64,000 bases of DNA from Flavobacteriales bacterium (GCA_002737315.1 NSIH01000001.1:1-64000); one strand, 5' to 3'. Positions 41,388 to 50,170 are shown, counted from the first letter of the stretch. The notes: generated from the letters alone by a model not told the origin. Numbers and translations: made by a program.

Positions 41388-43199
41388 ATGAGTAGCAACA
41401 CACAATCCTGGGGATCCAGAATAGGACTCATTCTGGCCATGGCAGGAAACGCTGTAGGCTTGGGCAACTTCCTTCGTTTCCCGGTTCAAGCGGTACAAAA
41501 TGGCGGTGGAGCCTTCATGATTCCCTACCTCGTCTGCTTTTTAGTTCTCGGAATTCCCTTGCTTTGGATTGAGTGGGCCTCTGGGCGTTTTGGCGGAACC
41601 AAGGGTGACCACAGCACCCCCTTTATCATGAATTCCATGGGACGCCGAAAGTACTGGAAGTACCTCGGGGTCTTTGGAATTTTTACGAACATTGCGGTTG
41701 CTGCCTACTACACCTACATCGAGTCCTGGACCTTCTCCTACGTCTTTCATTCCATTGCGCAAACCTTCTCGGGCATGAGCCAAGGCGAGGTTGCCGCCTT
41801 CTTCACGAGCTACGTAGACATCGGCCAAAGCACGACGGGCCTGCCCTATGAAGCCATTTGGTTCTACATCTTTGTTCTTGGTTTAAATACCTGGATTCTC
41901 AGTAAGGGATTAGAGGGAGGAATTGAAAAAGTAGCCAAAATCGGCATGCCAATTCTCATAATTTTTGGTGCCTTCTTGGCGATAAAAGCCTTCATGCTGG
42001 GAGATTCGGGCGCAAGTGCGGGATGCACCGAGTGCGACGCGATGCTTGGTTTTAACTTCTTGTGGAACCCTCAATTTGATTCGCTCACCAACCCCAACGT
42101 CTGGCTGGCCGCAGCGGGGCAAATTTTCTTCACCCTTTCGGTGGGAATGGGCACCATACATTGTTATGCCGCCTACGTCAAGCCCAAAGACGACATTGCC
42201 TTGAATTCTATGTCTGCGGGCTGGATGAACGGATTTGTAGAGATCGTTCTTGGCGGAAGCATCGTGATTCCCATTGCGGTAGGCTACCTAGGTCTGGATT
42301 GGGTCAAGGAAAATGCTGGATTTGCCATGGCTTTTCAAACAATGCCTTTTTTGTTCACCAAATGGGGCGCAGTATTAGGCAGTGTTGCTGGGGTAATGTG
42401 GTTTGGCCTTCTCTTCTTTGCGGGCATTACCAGTTCGCTGGCAATGGGTTCACCCTGGGTCGCCTTTGTGCAGGACGAGTTCAAGTTTAGCCTCAACAAG
42501 GCTGCCATAACTTTTGGCCTCATTACCCTAGCCGCTGGCCTGCCCACCGTCTTTTTTTACCAGCAAGGGGTATTTGACCAATACGACTATTGGGCCGGTA
42601 CGGTAGGACTGGTGTTCTTTGCCTTAGTAGAGTCCGTGCTTTTTGCCTGGATATGGGGAATTGATCGAGGATGGGATGAAATAACACGTGGTTCTGACAT
42701 CGTAATTCCTAAGATTTACAAGCCCATTTTGAAGTACGTGACGCCGACAATTCTTCTTCTGATTTTTACCATGAGTTTAATTGCGCCCAAGGGTAACGAC
42801 TGGAAGAATGCAATAGAAAATAAATGGGAATTTGACAAGTCCAGTATTATCGGTCAAATATCTAATGTGGACATCCAGTACAACCGTGAAGCCTTTGCGG
42901 ACGTTTTTGAGTCGGAGGTCAATGGCATGGCAGCGGTGCAAACAATGGATGGCATGACGGTAATTAGACTTTTGGTAGAAGACGGTAGTGAGGTCACCTA
43001 CCAATGGGACTCTGAGGATGCGCAGTCTGTAATTGAAACCGGTCAGGTGGTGCGGGCAGGAGACCAAATTGCCACAGGTTCCTTTGTCAATCCAATTTTT
43101 TACAAGCATTTAGCGCGAATTATACTTCTGCTCTTGTTTGCCTTTATCGCAGGTATGGTCTTTGTGGCCTACCGCCGAAGAATAGCCTTAAATAAATAA
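41388..43199 (+). CDS. Neurotransmitter:sodium symporter (NSS/SNF) family transporter with extra C-terminal extramembrane insertion
   Basis: WGSRIGLILAMAGNAVGLGNFLRFPVQAVQNGGGAFMIPY; 603 aa. Confidence 0.95.
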   Translation: MSSNTQSWGSRIGLILAMAGNAVGLGNFLRFPVQAVQNGGGAFMIPYLVCFLVLGIPLLWIEWASGRFGGTKGDHSTPFIMNSMGRRKYWKYLGVFGIFTNIAVAAYYTYIESWTFSYVFHSIAQTFSGMSQGEVAAFFTSYVDIGQSTTGLPYEAIWFYIFVLGLNTWILSKGLEGGIEKVAKIGMPILIIFGAFLAIKAFMLGDSGASAGCTECDAMLGFNFLWNPQFDSLTNPNVWLAAAGQIFFTLSVGMGTIHCYAAYVKPKDDIALNSMSAGWMNGFVEIVLGGSIVIPIAVGYLGLDWVKENAGFAMAFQTMPFLFTKWGAVLGSVAGVMWFGLLFFAGITSSLAMGSPWVAFVQDEFKFSLNKAAITFGLITLAAGLPTVFFYQQGVFDQYDYWAGTVGLVFFALVESVLFAWIWGIDRGWDEITRGSDIVIPKIYKPILKYVTPTILLLIFTMSLIAPKGNDWKNAIENKWEFDKSSIIGQISNVDIQYNREAFADVFESEVNGMAAVQTMDGMTVIRLLVEDGSEVTYQWDSEDAQSVIETGQVVRAGDQIATGSFVNPIFYKHLARIILLLLFAFIAGMVFVAYRRRIALNK

Positions 43200-43201
43200 G
43201 T

Positions 43202-43342
43202 ATGACTACTGCAGCCTGGATTATGATGCTTAGTACCCAAATTTTGGTAACGGTAATTACGGTAGCTTTTTTTGTTAAGGTGCTGCGTACGCCCCCCAAA
43301 GACGACGTGGACGACACCCAAAACGACAATCCTATAGAATGA
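43202..43342 (+). CDS. MetS-like NSS transporter small subunit (46 aa)
   Basis: Own translation MTTAAWIMMLSTQILVTVITVAFFVKVLRTPPKDDVDDTQNDNPIE*; single TM; 2 nt after the NSS gene and ATGA overlap with the next gene; absent from the ORF track because it is below 60 aa. Confidence 0.75.
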   Translation: MTTAAWIMMLSTQILVTVITVAFFVKVLRTPPKDDVDDTQNDNPIE

Positions 43343-43938
43343 GGCAAAGACCCAAGCCTTGGGTTGTAGATTTACTGTGGGCGGGGATTTTCTCCGCTTT
43401 TTTTGTTTTTAACGGGTTGCAAACGAGTCCGGATTTGCCGCCCGTTTGGGCTGATTTTCCTGAAAATAAGGCCCCTTCAAAATGGGAATACGGCAATTCA
43501 AAAAAGGCCGACTCGTACTACCCAAACTATGTCAAAAGAGCCCCAAAGGGCGAGGAAGTTTCGGTTCGGCCGACGGTGGCTTCTGACACGGTTTCGGACC
43601 TCTGGCTCCGCGCCCAGGGTTGGCCCGACTGGAAGGCGGAGGGTTTTGTTCGAGACCGGCAGCGATGGGGCGGGGTGGATTCCCAACTCCTGCAGCGCTA
43701 CGACCAACGAGAAGAGTTCCATTGGCTGCTGAGTCCGCCCTTGCCGCAGGACCTCAATGCAGTGCCCGAGGAGTTGCTCTATGCCCACCCGCTTTGGCGC
43801 TCGACCCAGGTACGGGCTTTTCATCGCTTTCGGAGCAAGATTCGGCCGCTGCATAGTTTTAAAGAACTTTTCGAGTTGGCTCCGTTTGATTCACTCCAGC
43901 AGAAGAGAATTCCCCAGTACTTCTATTTCGGCAAATAG
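43339..43938 (+). CDS. Helix-hairpin-helix (ComEA-like) domain protein, membrane-anchored
   Basis: N-terminal TM; tandem degenerate HhH modules, e.g. DLNAVPEELLYAHPLWRSTQVRAFHRFRSKIRPLHSFKELFEL. Confidence 0.65.
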   Translation: MRQRPKPWVVDLLWAGIFSAFFVFNGLQTSPDLPPVWADFPENKAPSKWEYGNSKKADSYYPNYVKRAPKGEEVSVRPTVASDTVSDLWLRAQGWPDWKAEGFVRDRQRWGGVDSQLLQRYDQREEFHWLLSPPLPQDLNAVPEELLYAHPLWRSTQVRAFHRFRSKIRPLHSFKELFELAPFDSLQQKRIPQYFYFGK

Positions 43939-43941
43939 CCA

Positions 43942-43949
43942 TACCTTTG
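43942..43949 (+). promoter_or_regulatory. Candidate -7 box (TACCTTTG) for rpsU
   Basis: Exact TAnnTTTG match between HhH gene stop and rpsU. Confidence 0.5.
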
Positions 43950-43961
43950 CCGCCTTATGAG

Positions 43962-43969
43962 AGGAGGTG
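43962..43969 (+). promoter_or_regulatory. Strong Shine-Dalgarno AGGAGGTG for rpsU
   Basis: 8-nt perfect complement of the canonical anti-SD CACCUCCU, 7 nt before ATG 43977. Confidence 0.8.
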
Positions 43970-43976
43970 TCCCATT

Positions 43977-44171
43977 ATGCTAGTAATATTTGTCAAAGAA
44001 GGTGAAGGAATTGAGCGCGCGGTAAAGCGTTATAAGCGCAAATTCGACAAGACCGGTAGCATGCGCCAACTGCGCAGTCGCCAACAGTTCACGAAGTCTT
44101 CGGTTAATCGCCGTAAAGAAATCATCAAGGCAACCTATGTTCAGGGGCTTCGATTAAAAGATGCCGAATAA
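43977..44171 (+). CDS. rpsU: 30S ribosomal protein S21
   Basis: MLVIFVKEGEGIERAVKRYKRKFDKTGSMRQLRSRQQFTKSSVNRRKEIIKATYVQ. Confidence 0.95.
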   Translation: MLVIFVKEGEGIERAVKRYKRKFDKTGSMRQLRSRQQFTKSSVNRRKEIIKATYVQGLRLKDAE

Positions 44172-44192
44172 TAGGGTCCTTGACCTAAATTG

Positions 44193-44219
44193 AGCCTCGA
44201 GATCCCTCGGGGCTTTTTT
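44193..44219 (+). terminator. Terminator-like hairpin between rpsU and xerC
   Basis: agcctcgag-atcc-ctcggggct stem then T6 directly abutting ATG 44220. Confidence 0.65.
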
Positions 44220-45080
44220 ATGCTGGATGCATTCACCAACTACTTGCGCTGGGAGCGTCGCCGTTCTGAGGCTACGGTTACTGCCTATGAAGCAGACGTA
44301 GCTCAGTGGCTCTTGTATTTGGAGCATGCCATGGGAATGCCTGATGCTTCGAGCGCCAGACGGCTTCACGTGCGATCCTGGGTCTCAGACCTTGTTCAAA
44401 ATGCGATCAATGCACGCTCTGTGAACCGCAAGTTGAGTGCTGTGCGGACCTACTATCGCTGGCTGGCCACCCTTAACCCGGGACTCGTTAACCCTGCCGA
44501 AGGGTTGCCCACGCTGCGAACTTCGAGTAGGGTAGTGCGCGCCCTTTCTGCTATAGAAATTGAGGCCCTTTTTAATCCAAGCATGTTCGACAACGACCCC
44601 GTTGGCCGTCGTGATCAGTTCCTGCTCTTGACACTTTACACTACCGGTTTGCGTCGGGCGGAGTTAATTGGACTAAACTACGACCAAGTTCAGGGCGCAA
44701 CCATCCGCGTGAGGGGCAAGGGCAACAAAGACCGTGAGATTCCCCTTCTGCCCGAGTGGCAGGCAGCTTTTGCCGCCCATGCTGCAGAGTGGAAGTCAGT
44801 GAGTCCCTTAATTTTCTGCCAAAAAAACGGCAAGCCAATGGATCCTCGCGCGGTATATTCCCTGGTAAAAAACTACCTCCAGGCAGCGAGTTCTGCAGAT
44901 CAATTGGGACCGCACGCCCTGCGGCATACGTTTGCAACCCACCTTCTCGATATGGGCGCGGACCTCACCGTCATACGTGAGCTTTTGGGGCATGCGAATT
45001 TGTCGGCTACTCAGGTTTACACACACGCTTCGGTGGAGCAGCTCAAATCGGTGTACCGACGGGCGCATCCGCGCAGCTAA
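44220..45080 (+). CDS. xerC: Tyrosine recombinase XerC/XerD-type
   Basis: TLYTTGLRRAELIGLNYDQVQ; LGPHALRHTFATHLLDMGADLTVIRELLGHANLSATQVYTH (RHxR..Y catalytic motifs). Confidence 0.85.
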   Translation: MLDAFTNYLRWERRRSEATVTAYEADVAQWLLYLEHAMGMPDASSARRLHVRSWVSDLVQNAINARSVNRKLSAVRTYYRWLATLNPGLVNPAEGLPTLRTSSRVVRALSAIEIEALFNPSMFDNDPVGRRDQFLLLTLYTTGLRRAELIGLNYDQVQGATIRVRGKGNKDREIPLLPEWQAAFAAHAAEWKSVSPLIFCQKNGKPMDPRAVYSLVKNYLQAASSADQLGPHALRHTFATHLLDMGADLTVIRELLGHANLSATQVYTHASVEQLKSVYRRAHPRS

Positions 45081-45265
45081 GATTTTTTGCCTGCGGACTT
45101 TACCCGGAATCCCCGGTCCTTGGACCTTCCCTCCACCCTCCTTGTGTTGCTACCTTGGTTCCATTGGACCTTTGGAATTCCACAATTTGGCTCTGTTCTC
45201 TTAGTTTTATTAGGTCATCATGCATTGAAAATTTCCTACTTGGCTGTTTTTTTGAAGGCTCAAAC

Positions 45266-45285
45266 GGCCAATGAGGGCCAATGAG
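45266..45285 (+). repeat. Two exact tandem copies of a 10-bp unit (ggccaatgag)
   Basis: ggccaatgag-ggccaatgag read directly. Confidence 0.9.
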
Positions 45286-45318
45286 AAGACAAAATCACGA
45301 TTACATGCAAAGTAGGTA

Positions 45319-45348
45319 TTGAAATAATCGCTTTTTTTTCTACATTTG
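45319..45348 (+). promoter_or_regulatory. Promoter of the tRNA-tuf-rpo super-operon
   Basis: TTG (45319-45321)-N19-TACATTTG (45341-45348) matches the Bacteroidota consensus. Confidence 0.65.
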
Positions 45349-45424
45349 CAGTCCGTTTGAAAAAGCGGCCAGCTGCATGGGTAGCAACGTTCTTTATCGC
45401 GCACTGCAGGGCACAAGCTCCTTA

Positions 45425-45497
45425 GCCAGCATAGCTCAGTTGGTAGAGCTACTGATTTGTAATCAGTAGGTCGGGGGTTCGAGTCCCTCTGCTGGCT
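45425..45497 (+). tRNA. tRNA-Thr (TGT)
   Basis: Acceptor gccagca/tgctggc, TpsiC loop ggttcgagtcc, anticodon loop tttgtaa. Confidence 0.95.
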
Positions 45498-45543
45498 CTT
45501 TGCCCTGCAGTACGCGTTCTTTTTGTACTAAAAACTGAACACT

Positions 45544-45625
45544 GGGAGTGTCGCATAGTGGCTATTGCAGCAGACTGTAAATCTGTCGCCTAACGGCATC
45601 GTTGGTTCGAGTCCATCCACTCCCA
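45544..45625 (+). tRNA. tRNA-Tyr (GTA)
   Basis: 82 nt with long variable arm, acceptor gggagtg/cactccc, anticodon GTA. Confidence 0.93.
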
Positions 45626-45636
45626 CAGCGGCCTAC

Positions 45637-45709
45637 GCGGAAGTAGCTCAGTTGGTAGAGCATCAGCCTTCCAAGCTGAGGGTCGCGGGTTCGAATCCCG
45701 TCTTCCGCT
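45637..45709 (+). tRNA. tRNA-Gly (TCC)
   Basis: Acceptor gcggaag/cttccgc, anticodon loop cttccaa. Confidence 0.95.
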
Positions 45710-45714
45710 CCACC

Positions 45715-45786
45715 GCCGATGTAGCTCAGGGGTAGAGCGTTTCCTTGGTAAGGAAAAGGTCGCGGGTTCAATTCCCGCCGTTGGCT
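45715..45786 (+). tRNA. tRNA-Thr (GGT)
   Basis: Acceptor gccgatg/cgttggc, anticodon loop ttggtaa. Confidence 0.92.
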
Positions 45787-45837
45787 CAACGTTTACAGTA
45801 CAAGGTATTATTAATCTCTCTCAACTCTCAAAACGCA

Positions 45838-47025
45838 ATGGCAAAAGAGAACTTCGTGCGGAACAAACCGCACCTCAACATCGGTACCATCGGTCACGTA
45901 GACCATGGTAAAACTACCCTTACGGCTGCTATTACTACGGTATTGGCTAACGCCGGCTTATCCAAGGCTCGCAGCTTCGAATCCATCGATGCGGCTCCTG
46001 AAGAGAAAGAACGCGGTATTACTATTAATACGGCTCACGTAGAGTACGAGACGGCTAACCGTCACTATGCTCACGTGGATTGTCCAGGCCACGCTGACTA
46101 TGTGAAGAACATGGTTACCGGTGCAGCCCAAATGGACGGAGCAATTCTTGTGGTTGCTGCTACAGACGGCCCAATGCCCCAAACGCGCGAGCACATTCTG
46201 CTTGCACGCCAGGTTGGTGTACCCCGTGTTGTAGTGTTCATGAACAAGGTTGACATGGTTGACGACGAAGAACTCATCGAGCTCGTTGAAATGGAGATCA
46301 GGGATCTCCTGACCTTCTACAAGTACGACGGCGACAGTACTCCGGTAATTAAGGGTTCTGCCCTTGGTGGCCTAAATAGCGAGCCCAAGTGGGTTGATGC
46401 CATTATGGAGCTTATGGGTGCCGTTGACATGTGGATCGAGGAGCCTGTTCGCGACAAGGACAAGGACTTCCTAATGCCAATTGAAGACGTATTCACCATC
46501 ACTGGTCGTGGAACGGTTGCTACCGGACGTATTGAGACAGGTATTGCAAACACTGGAGACAGTGTGGACATCATCGGTTTCGGCGACGAGAAGATCACCT
46601 CTACCGTAACAGGTGTTGAGATGTTCCGCAAGATCCTTGATCGCGGTGAGGCAGGCGACAACGTGGGTATATTGCTCCGTGGTGTAGACAAGTCTCAGAT
46701 TCGTCGTGGAATGGTTGTCGCTAAGACCAACTCCCAGAAGCCCCACTCTAAGTTCAAGGCCGAGGTGTACATTTTGAAGAAGGAAGAAGGCGGTCGCCAC
46801 ACTCCTTTTCACAACAAGTACCGTCCACAGTTTTACCTGCGTACGACCGACGTAACGGGTGAAATCATGCTTTCTGCAGGAACTGAAATGGTTATGCCAG
46901 GCGACAACTTGACCATCGAGGTTCACCTCATTGCTCCAGTTGCACTAAGCAAGGGTCTTCGTTTCGCTATCCGCGAGGGTGGTCGTACGGTAGGCGCAGG
47001 CCAAATCACGGAACTCCTCAACTAA
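45838..47025 (+). CDS. tuf: Elongation factor Tu
   Basis: ATG 45838 (listed ORF longer); [59 protein letters not shown]. Confidence 0.98.
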   Translation: MAKENFVRNKPHLNIGTIGHVDHGKTTLTAAITTVLANAGLSKARSFESIDAAPEEKERGITINTAHVEYETANRHYAHVDCPGHADYVKNMVTGAAQMDGAILVVAATDGPMPQTREHILLARQVGVPRVVVFMNKVDMVDDEELIELVEMEIRDLLTFYKYDGDSTPVIKGSALGGLNSEPKWVDAIMELMGAVDMWIEEPVRDKDKDFLMPIEDVFTITGRGTVATGRIETGIANTGDSVDIIGFGDEKITSTVTGVEMFRKILDRGEAGDNVGILLRGVDKSQIRRGMVVAKTNSQKPHSKFKAEVYILKKEEGGRHTPFHNKYRPQFYLRTTDVTGEIMLSAGTEMVMPGDNLTIEVHLIAPVALSKGLRFAIREGGRTVGAGQITELLN

Positions 47026-47050
47026 GAGGTCTCTTTAATGGGTTAAAGGA

Positions 47051-47075
47051 GCCCCGATAAGGGGCGTCCTTTTTC
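47051..47075 (+). terminator. Hairpin plus T-tract between tuf and tRNA-Trp
   Basis: gcccc-gata-aggggc stem followed by gtccttttt; may be partial readthrough or processing. Confidence 0.6.
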
Positions 47076-47081
47076 TCATCT

Positions 47082-47152
47082 ACGGGTGTAGTTCAAGGGT
47101 AGAATAGTGGTCTCCAAAACCATTGATGGGAGTTCGAATCTCTCCACCCGTG
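47082..47152 (+). tRNA. tRNA-Trp (CCA)
   Basis: Acceptor acgggtg/cacccgt, anticodon loop ctccaaa. Confidence 0.95.
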
Positions 47153-47193
47153 CAAAACACATTAGCTAACGAACTTTTAAAACGAATACTAAC

Positions 47194-47388
47194 ATGGAAG
47201 CGCTCCGCTTGTACCTCCGCGAATCTTGGGAAGAATTTTCTCAGCGCACGACGTGGCCGACCTGGATTAACCTCCAGCGTAGTACCGTGGTGGTAATCGT
47301 TGCCTCCTTAGTGTTTGCACTAATTGTCTTTGCAATGGACAAGGGTCTATCGACTATTCTTGACTTCATATACAGCATTTTCGCTTAA
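47194..47388 (+). CDS. secE: Preprotein translocase subunit SecE
   Basis: 64 aa, single TM, YLRESWEEFSQRTTWPTWINLQRSTVVVIVASLVFALIVFAMD, before nusG. Confidence 0.9.
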   Translation: MEALRLYLRESWEEFSQRTTWPTWINLQRSTVVVIVASLVFALIVFAMDKGLSTILDFIYSIFA

Positions 47389-47392
47389 GATC

Positions 47393-47944
47393 ATGACGGC
47401 AGAAGGAATGAAGTGGTACGTGGTTCGAGCAATTAGCGGCCAGGAGAACAAGACCAAGGCGCACATTGAGCAAGAAATGCAGCGAATGGGAATGATGCCA
47501 TTGTTGGGCCAAGTTTTGATTCCTACCGAGAAGGTCTACCAAATTAGAAACGGAAAAAAAGTTCTTAAGGAGCGCAATTTCTTCCCGGGATACATCATGT
47601 TTGAGGGAATTTTAACTGGAGAGTTGATTCACGTGCTTAAAAACATTCCCAACGTCATCGGATTCTTGGGTCAAACCAAGGGCGGAGACCCAACGCCGCT
47701 GCGTATTTCTGAAGTGAACCGAATGCTCGGTAAGGTGGATGAGTTAGCCGAAAGTGCGGAGCACATGTCTGTCCCCTTTGTAATAGGCGAGAGCGTAAAA
47801 GTTATAGATGGTCCGTTTCGCGACTTTAACGGAACAGTGGAAAAGATTCACGAAGACAAGAGAAAGTTGGAAGTTATGGTCAAAATTTTTGGCCGAAAGA
47901 CTCCACTCGAACTTGGCTTCATGCAGGTAGAAAAAGAAAATTAA
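47393..47944 (+). CDS. nusG: Transcription termination/antitermination protein NusG
   Basis: KWYVVRAISGQENKTKAHIE; KWYVV..., VRVxDGPF-like KVIDGPFRDFNGTVEKI. Confidence 0.95.
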   Translation: MTAEGMKWYVVRAISGQENKTKAHIEQEMQRMGMMPLLGQVLIPTEKVYQIRNGKKVLKERNFFPGYIMFEGILTGELIHVLKNIPNVIGFLGQTKGGDPTPLRISEVNRMLGKVDELAESAEHMSVPFVIGESVKVIDGPFRDFNGTVEKIHEDKRKLEVMVKIFGRKTPLELGFMQVEKEN

Positions 47945-48021
47945 TGGTGTGAGCAACCGATAGCCAATGCGGCGCTTCCATCCGCAGCGGCACTCATGTT
48001 TGACTAGAAAGAAAAAATAAA

Positions 48022-48462
48022 ATGGCAAAGGAAATCAGTGCAATGGTTAAGCTGCAGGTTCGCGGTGGTGCTGCGAACCCGTCTCCCCCGGTGGGTCCGG
48101 CTCTTGGAGCCAAGGGCGTCAACATCATGGAGTTCTGCAAGCAGTTTAATGCTCGTACCCAAGACAAACCCGGTAAGCTACTTCCCGTAGTAATTACTGT
48201 ATTTACCGATAAGTCTTTTGACTTTATCATCAAGCAACCCCCCGTCGCGGTTCAGCTTTTGGAAGCAGCGAAACTAAAGAGTGGTTCGGGAGTTCCCAAC
48301 CGCGACAAGGTAGGCAAGGTCACCTGGCAGCAGGTAAGGGCTATTGCCGAAGACAAGATGATTGATCTCAACTGCTTCACGATGAGCAGTGCAATGGAAA
48401 TGGTTGCAGGCACAGCACGCAGCATGGGCTTAACCGTATCGGGAACCAAGCCTCAGGCATAA
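48022..48462 (+). CDS. rplK: 50S ribosomal protein L11
   Basis: [39 protein letters not shown]. Confidence 0.98.
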   Translation: MAKEISAMVKLQVRGGAANPSPPVGPALGAKGVNIMEFCKQFNARTQDKPGKLLPVVITVFTDKSFDFIIKQPPVAVQLLEAAKLKSGSGVPNRDKVGKVTWQQVRAIAEDKMIDLNCFTMSSAMEMVAGTARSMGLTVSGTKPQA

Positions 48463-48474
48463 TCCTTACAAACT

Positions 48475-49164
48475 ATGGCAACTACGACGAAAAAGATGAA
48501 AGCAGCCTCGGCAAAAATTCAGCCGGGCAAGCTCTACAACCTCGAGGAGGCTTCGGCCCTTGTGAAGGAAGTCTCTACTACCAAGTTTGATGGAAGTGTT
48601 GATTTGGCAGTGCGCTTGGGTGTAGACCCGCGAAAGGCAAATCAAATGGTTAGGGGAACCGTAAGCCTTCCGCACGGAACGGGCAAAACGATTCGTGTTC
48701 TCGCCCTTGTTACGCCCGACAAAGAAGCAGAGGCCAAAGAGGCTGGTGCAGACTTTGTTGGCATGGATGACTACCTTGACAAAATCAAAAACGGCTGGAC
48801 CGACGTTGACGTGATCATCACCGTTCCCGCTGCTATGGGTAAACTGGGTCCTTTGGGCCGTATACTCGGTCCCCGCGGACTCATGCCCAACCCCAAGACC
48901 GGCACCGTAACCATGGAAGTGGGTAAGGCGGTACGTGAGGTAAAGGCCGGTAAGATTGACTTTAAGGTTGATCGCTACGGTATCGTGCACGCTGGCATCG
49001 GTAAGGTGTCGTTCTCTGCCGATAATCTTCGCGACAATGCCGAAGAGGTTTTGAAGACTTTGGCCCGCTTAAAACCGACGTCCTCTAAGGGCGCCTACAT
49101 TAGAAGTGTAACGTTGAGCCCTACTATGGGTCCTGGCGTTCCAATTGAACCTAAAAACGCGTAA
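48475..49164 (+). CDS. rplA: 50S ribosomal protein L1
   Basis: [52 protein letters not shown]. Confidence 0.98.
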   Translation: MATTTKKMKAASAKIQPGKLYNLEEASALVKEVSTTKFDGSVDLAVRLGVDPRKANQMVRGTVSLPHGTGKTIRVLALVTPDKEAEAKEAGADFVGMDDYLDKIKNGWTDVDVIITVPAAMGKLGPLGRILGPRGLMPNPKTGTVTMEVGKAVREVKAGKIDFKVDRYGIVHAGIGKVSFSADNLRDNAEEVLKTLARLKPTSSKGAYIRSVTLSPTMGPGVPIEPKNA

Positions 49165-49178
49165 GCAGATTTTTTACC

Positions 49179-49703
49179 ATGACGCGCGAAGAAAAAAATA
49201 AGCAAATCGAGGATCTTATGACCATCCTTGACGCTACCAACAACCTATATATTGCCGATACCTCGGGCCTTAATGCAGAGCAGACCAGCGACCTTCGCCG
49301 TGCTTGCTTCAAGGCAGACATCGAGATGACGGTGGTAAAAAATGCATTGCTCAAGAAGGCCATGGAGCGTTCGCCAAAGAAATTTGACGATATCTACGAG
49401 GCCCTAAAGGGAAACTCCAGCATCATGATCTCGGTGGTCGGCAACGCCCCTGCGAAATTGATAAAGGATTTCCGCAAAAAAGGCAATAAACCCCTACTAA
49501 AGGCTGCCTATATCGACGAGGCGATTTTTTTAGGTGACAACCAACTTGACACCCTAGTCAACTTGAAGTCGAAGAACGAACTCATTGGGGACATCATCCT
49601 ATTACTGGAGAGCCCAATGAAGAACGTGATCTCGGCCCTCCAAGGCGGCGGTGGTCAAACCATAGCAGGCTTGCTCAAAACTCTTGAAGAGCGCAATGCC
49701 TAA
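49179..49703 (+). CDS. rplJ: 50S ribosomal protein L10
   Basis: Position between L1 and L7/L12; GLNAEQTSDLRRACFKADIEMTVVKNALLKKAME. Confidence 0.95.
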   Translation: MTREEKNKQIEDLMTILDATNNLYIADTSGLNAEQTSDLRRACFKADIEMTVVKNALLKKAMERSPKKFDDIYEALKGNSSIMISVVGNAPAKLIKDFRKKGNKPLLKAAYIDEAIFLGDNQLDTLVNLKSKNELIGDIILLLESPMKNVISALQGGGGQTIAGLLKTLEERNA

Positions 49704-49763
49704 AAATTACGCACTCAGCTTCCAACTCGTGCATTTGTTTCATTTTTAATCAATATCCCAATC

Positions 49764-50141
49764 ATGGCCGATATTAAATCAATAGGCGACACTCTGGTGA
49801 ATCTCACCGTAAAAGAGGTAAAAGAACTCGCTGACTACCTCAAAGACACCTACGGCATTGAGCCCGCTGCTGCAGCTGTTGCTGTTGCTGCTGGACCCGC
49901 TGCCGGCGGTGACGCTGCTGTAGAGGAGAAAACTTCGTTTGACGTAATCCTTAAGAGCGCGGGAGCTGCAAAGCTTGCCGTTGTTAAGGCTGTCAAGGAA
50001 CTGACCGGACTTGGTCTTAAAGAGGCGAAGGATGTCGTTGACGCAGCCCCAGCCCCGATCAAGCAAGGCGTTACTAAAGACGAGGCTGAAGCCCTCAAAA
50101 AGCAGCTTGAAGAAGCTGGTGCTGAGGTTGAGCTCAAGTAA
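49764..50141 (+). CDS. rplL: 50S ribosomal protein L7/L12
   Basis: [41 protein letters not shown]. Confidence 0.98.
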   Translation: MADIKSIGDTLVNLTVKEVKELADYLKDTYGIEPAAAAVAVAAGPAAGGDAAVEEKTSFDVILKSAGAAKLAVVKAVKELTGLGLKEAKDVVDAAPAPIKQGVTKDEAEALKKQLEEAGAEVELK

Positions 50142-50170
50142 GAGCCTAATCTAACCAACTTGGTTTAGGT

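Noticed and set aside
44220-45080. Tyrosine recombinase as an integron/mobile-element integrase
   Set aside because: Full-length XerC/D-like sequence next to rpsU and the tuf operon, a common chromosomal position in Bacteroidota; no att-like repeats or cargo. The adjacent tRNA-Thr shows no 3'-end duplication.
45562-45789. 75-aa minus-strand [18 protein letters not shown]...GAEDGIRTRDPQLG
   Set aside because: This is the antisense of the tRNA-Tyr/Gly/Thr genes, a well-known spurious ORF type in databases.
49850-49920. Ala/Val-rich repetitive stretch (gctgctgcagctgttgctgttgctgctgg)
   Set aside because: Normal Ala-rich hinge of ribosomal protein L7/L12, not a functional DNA repeat.
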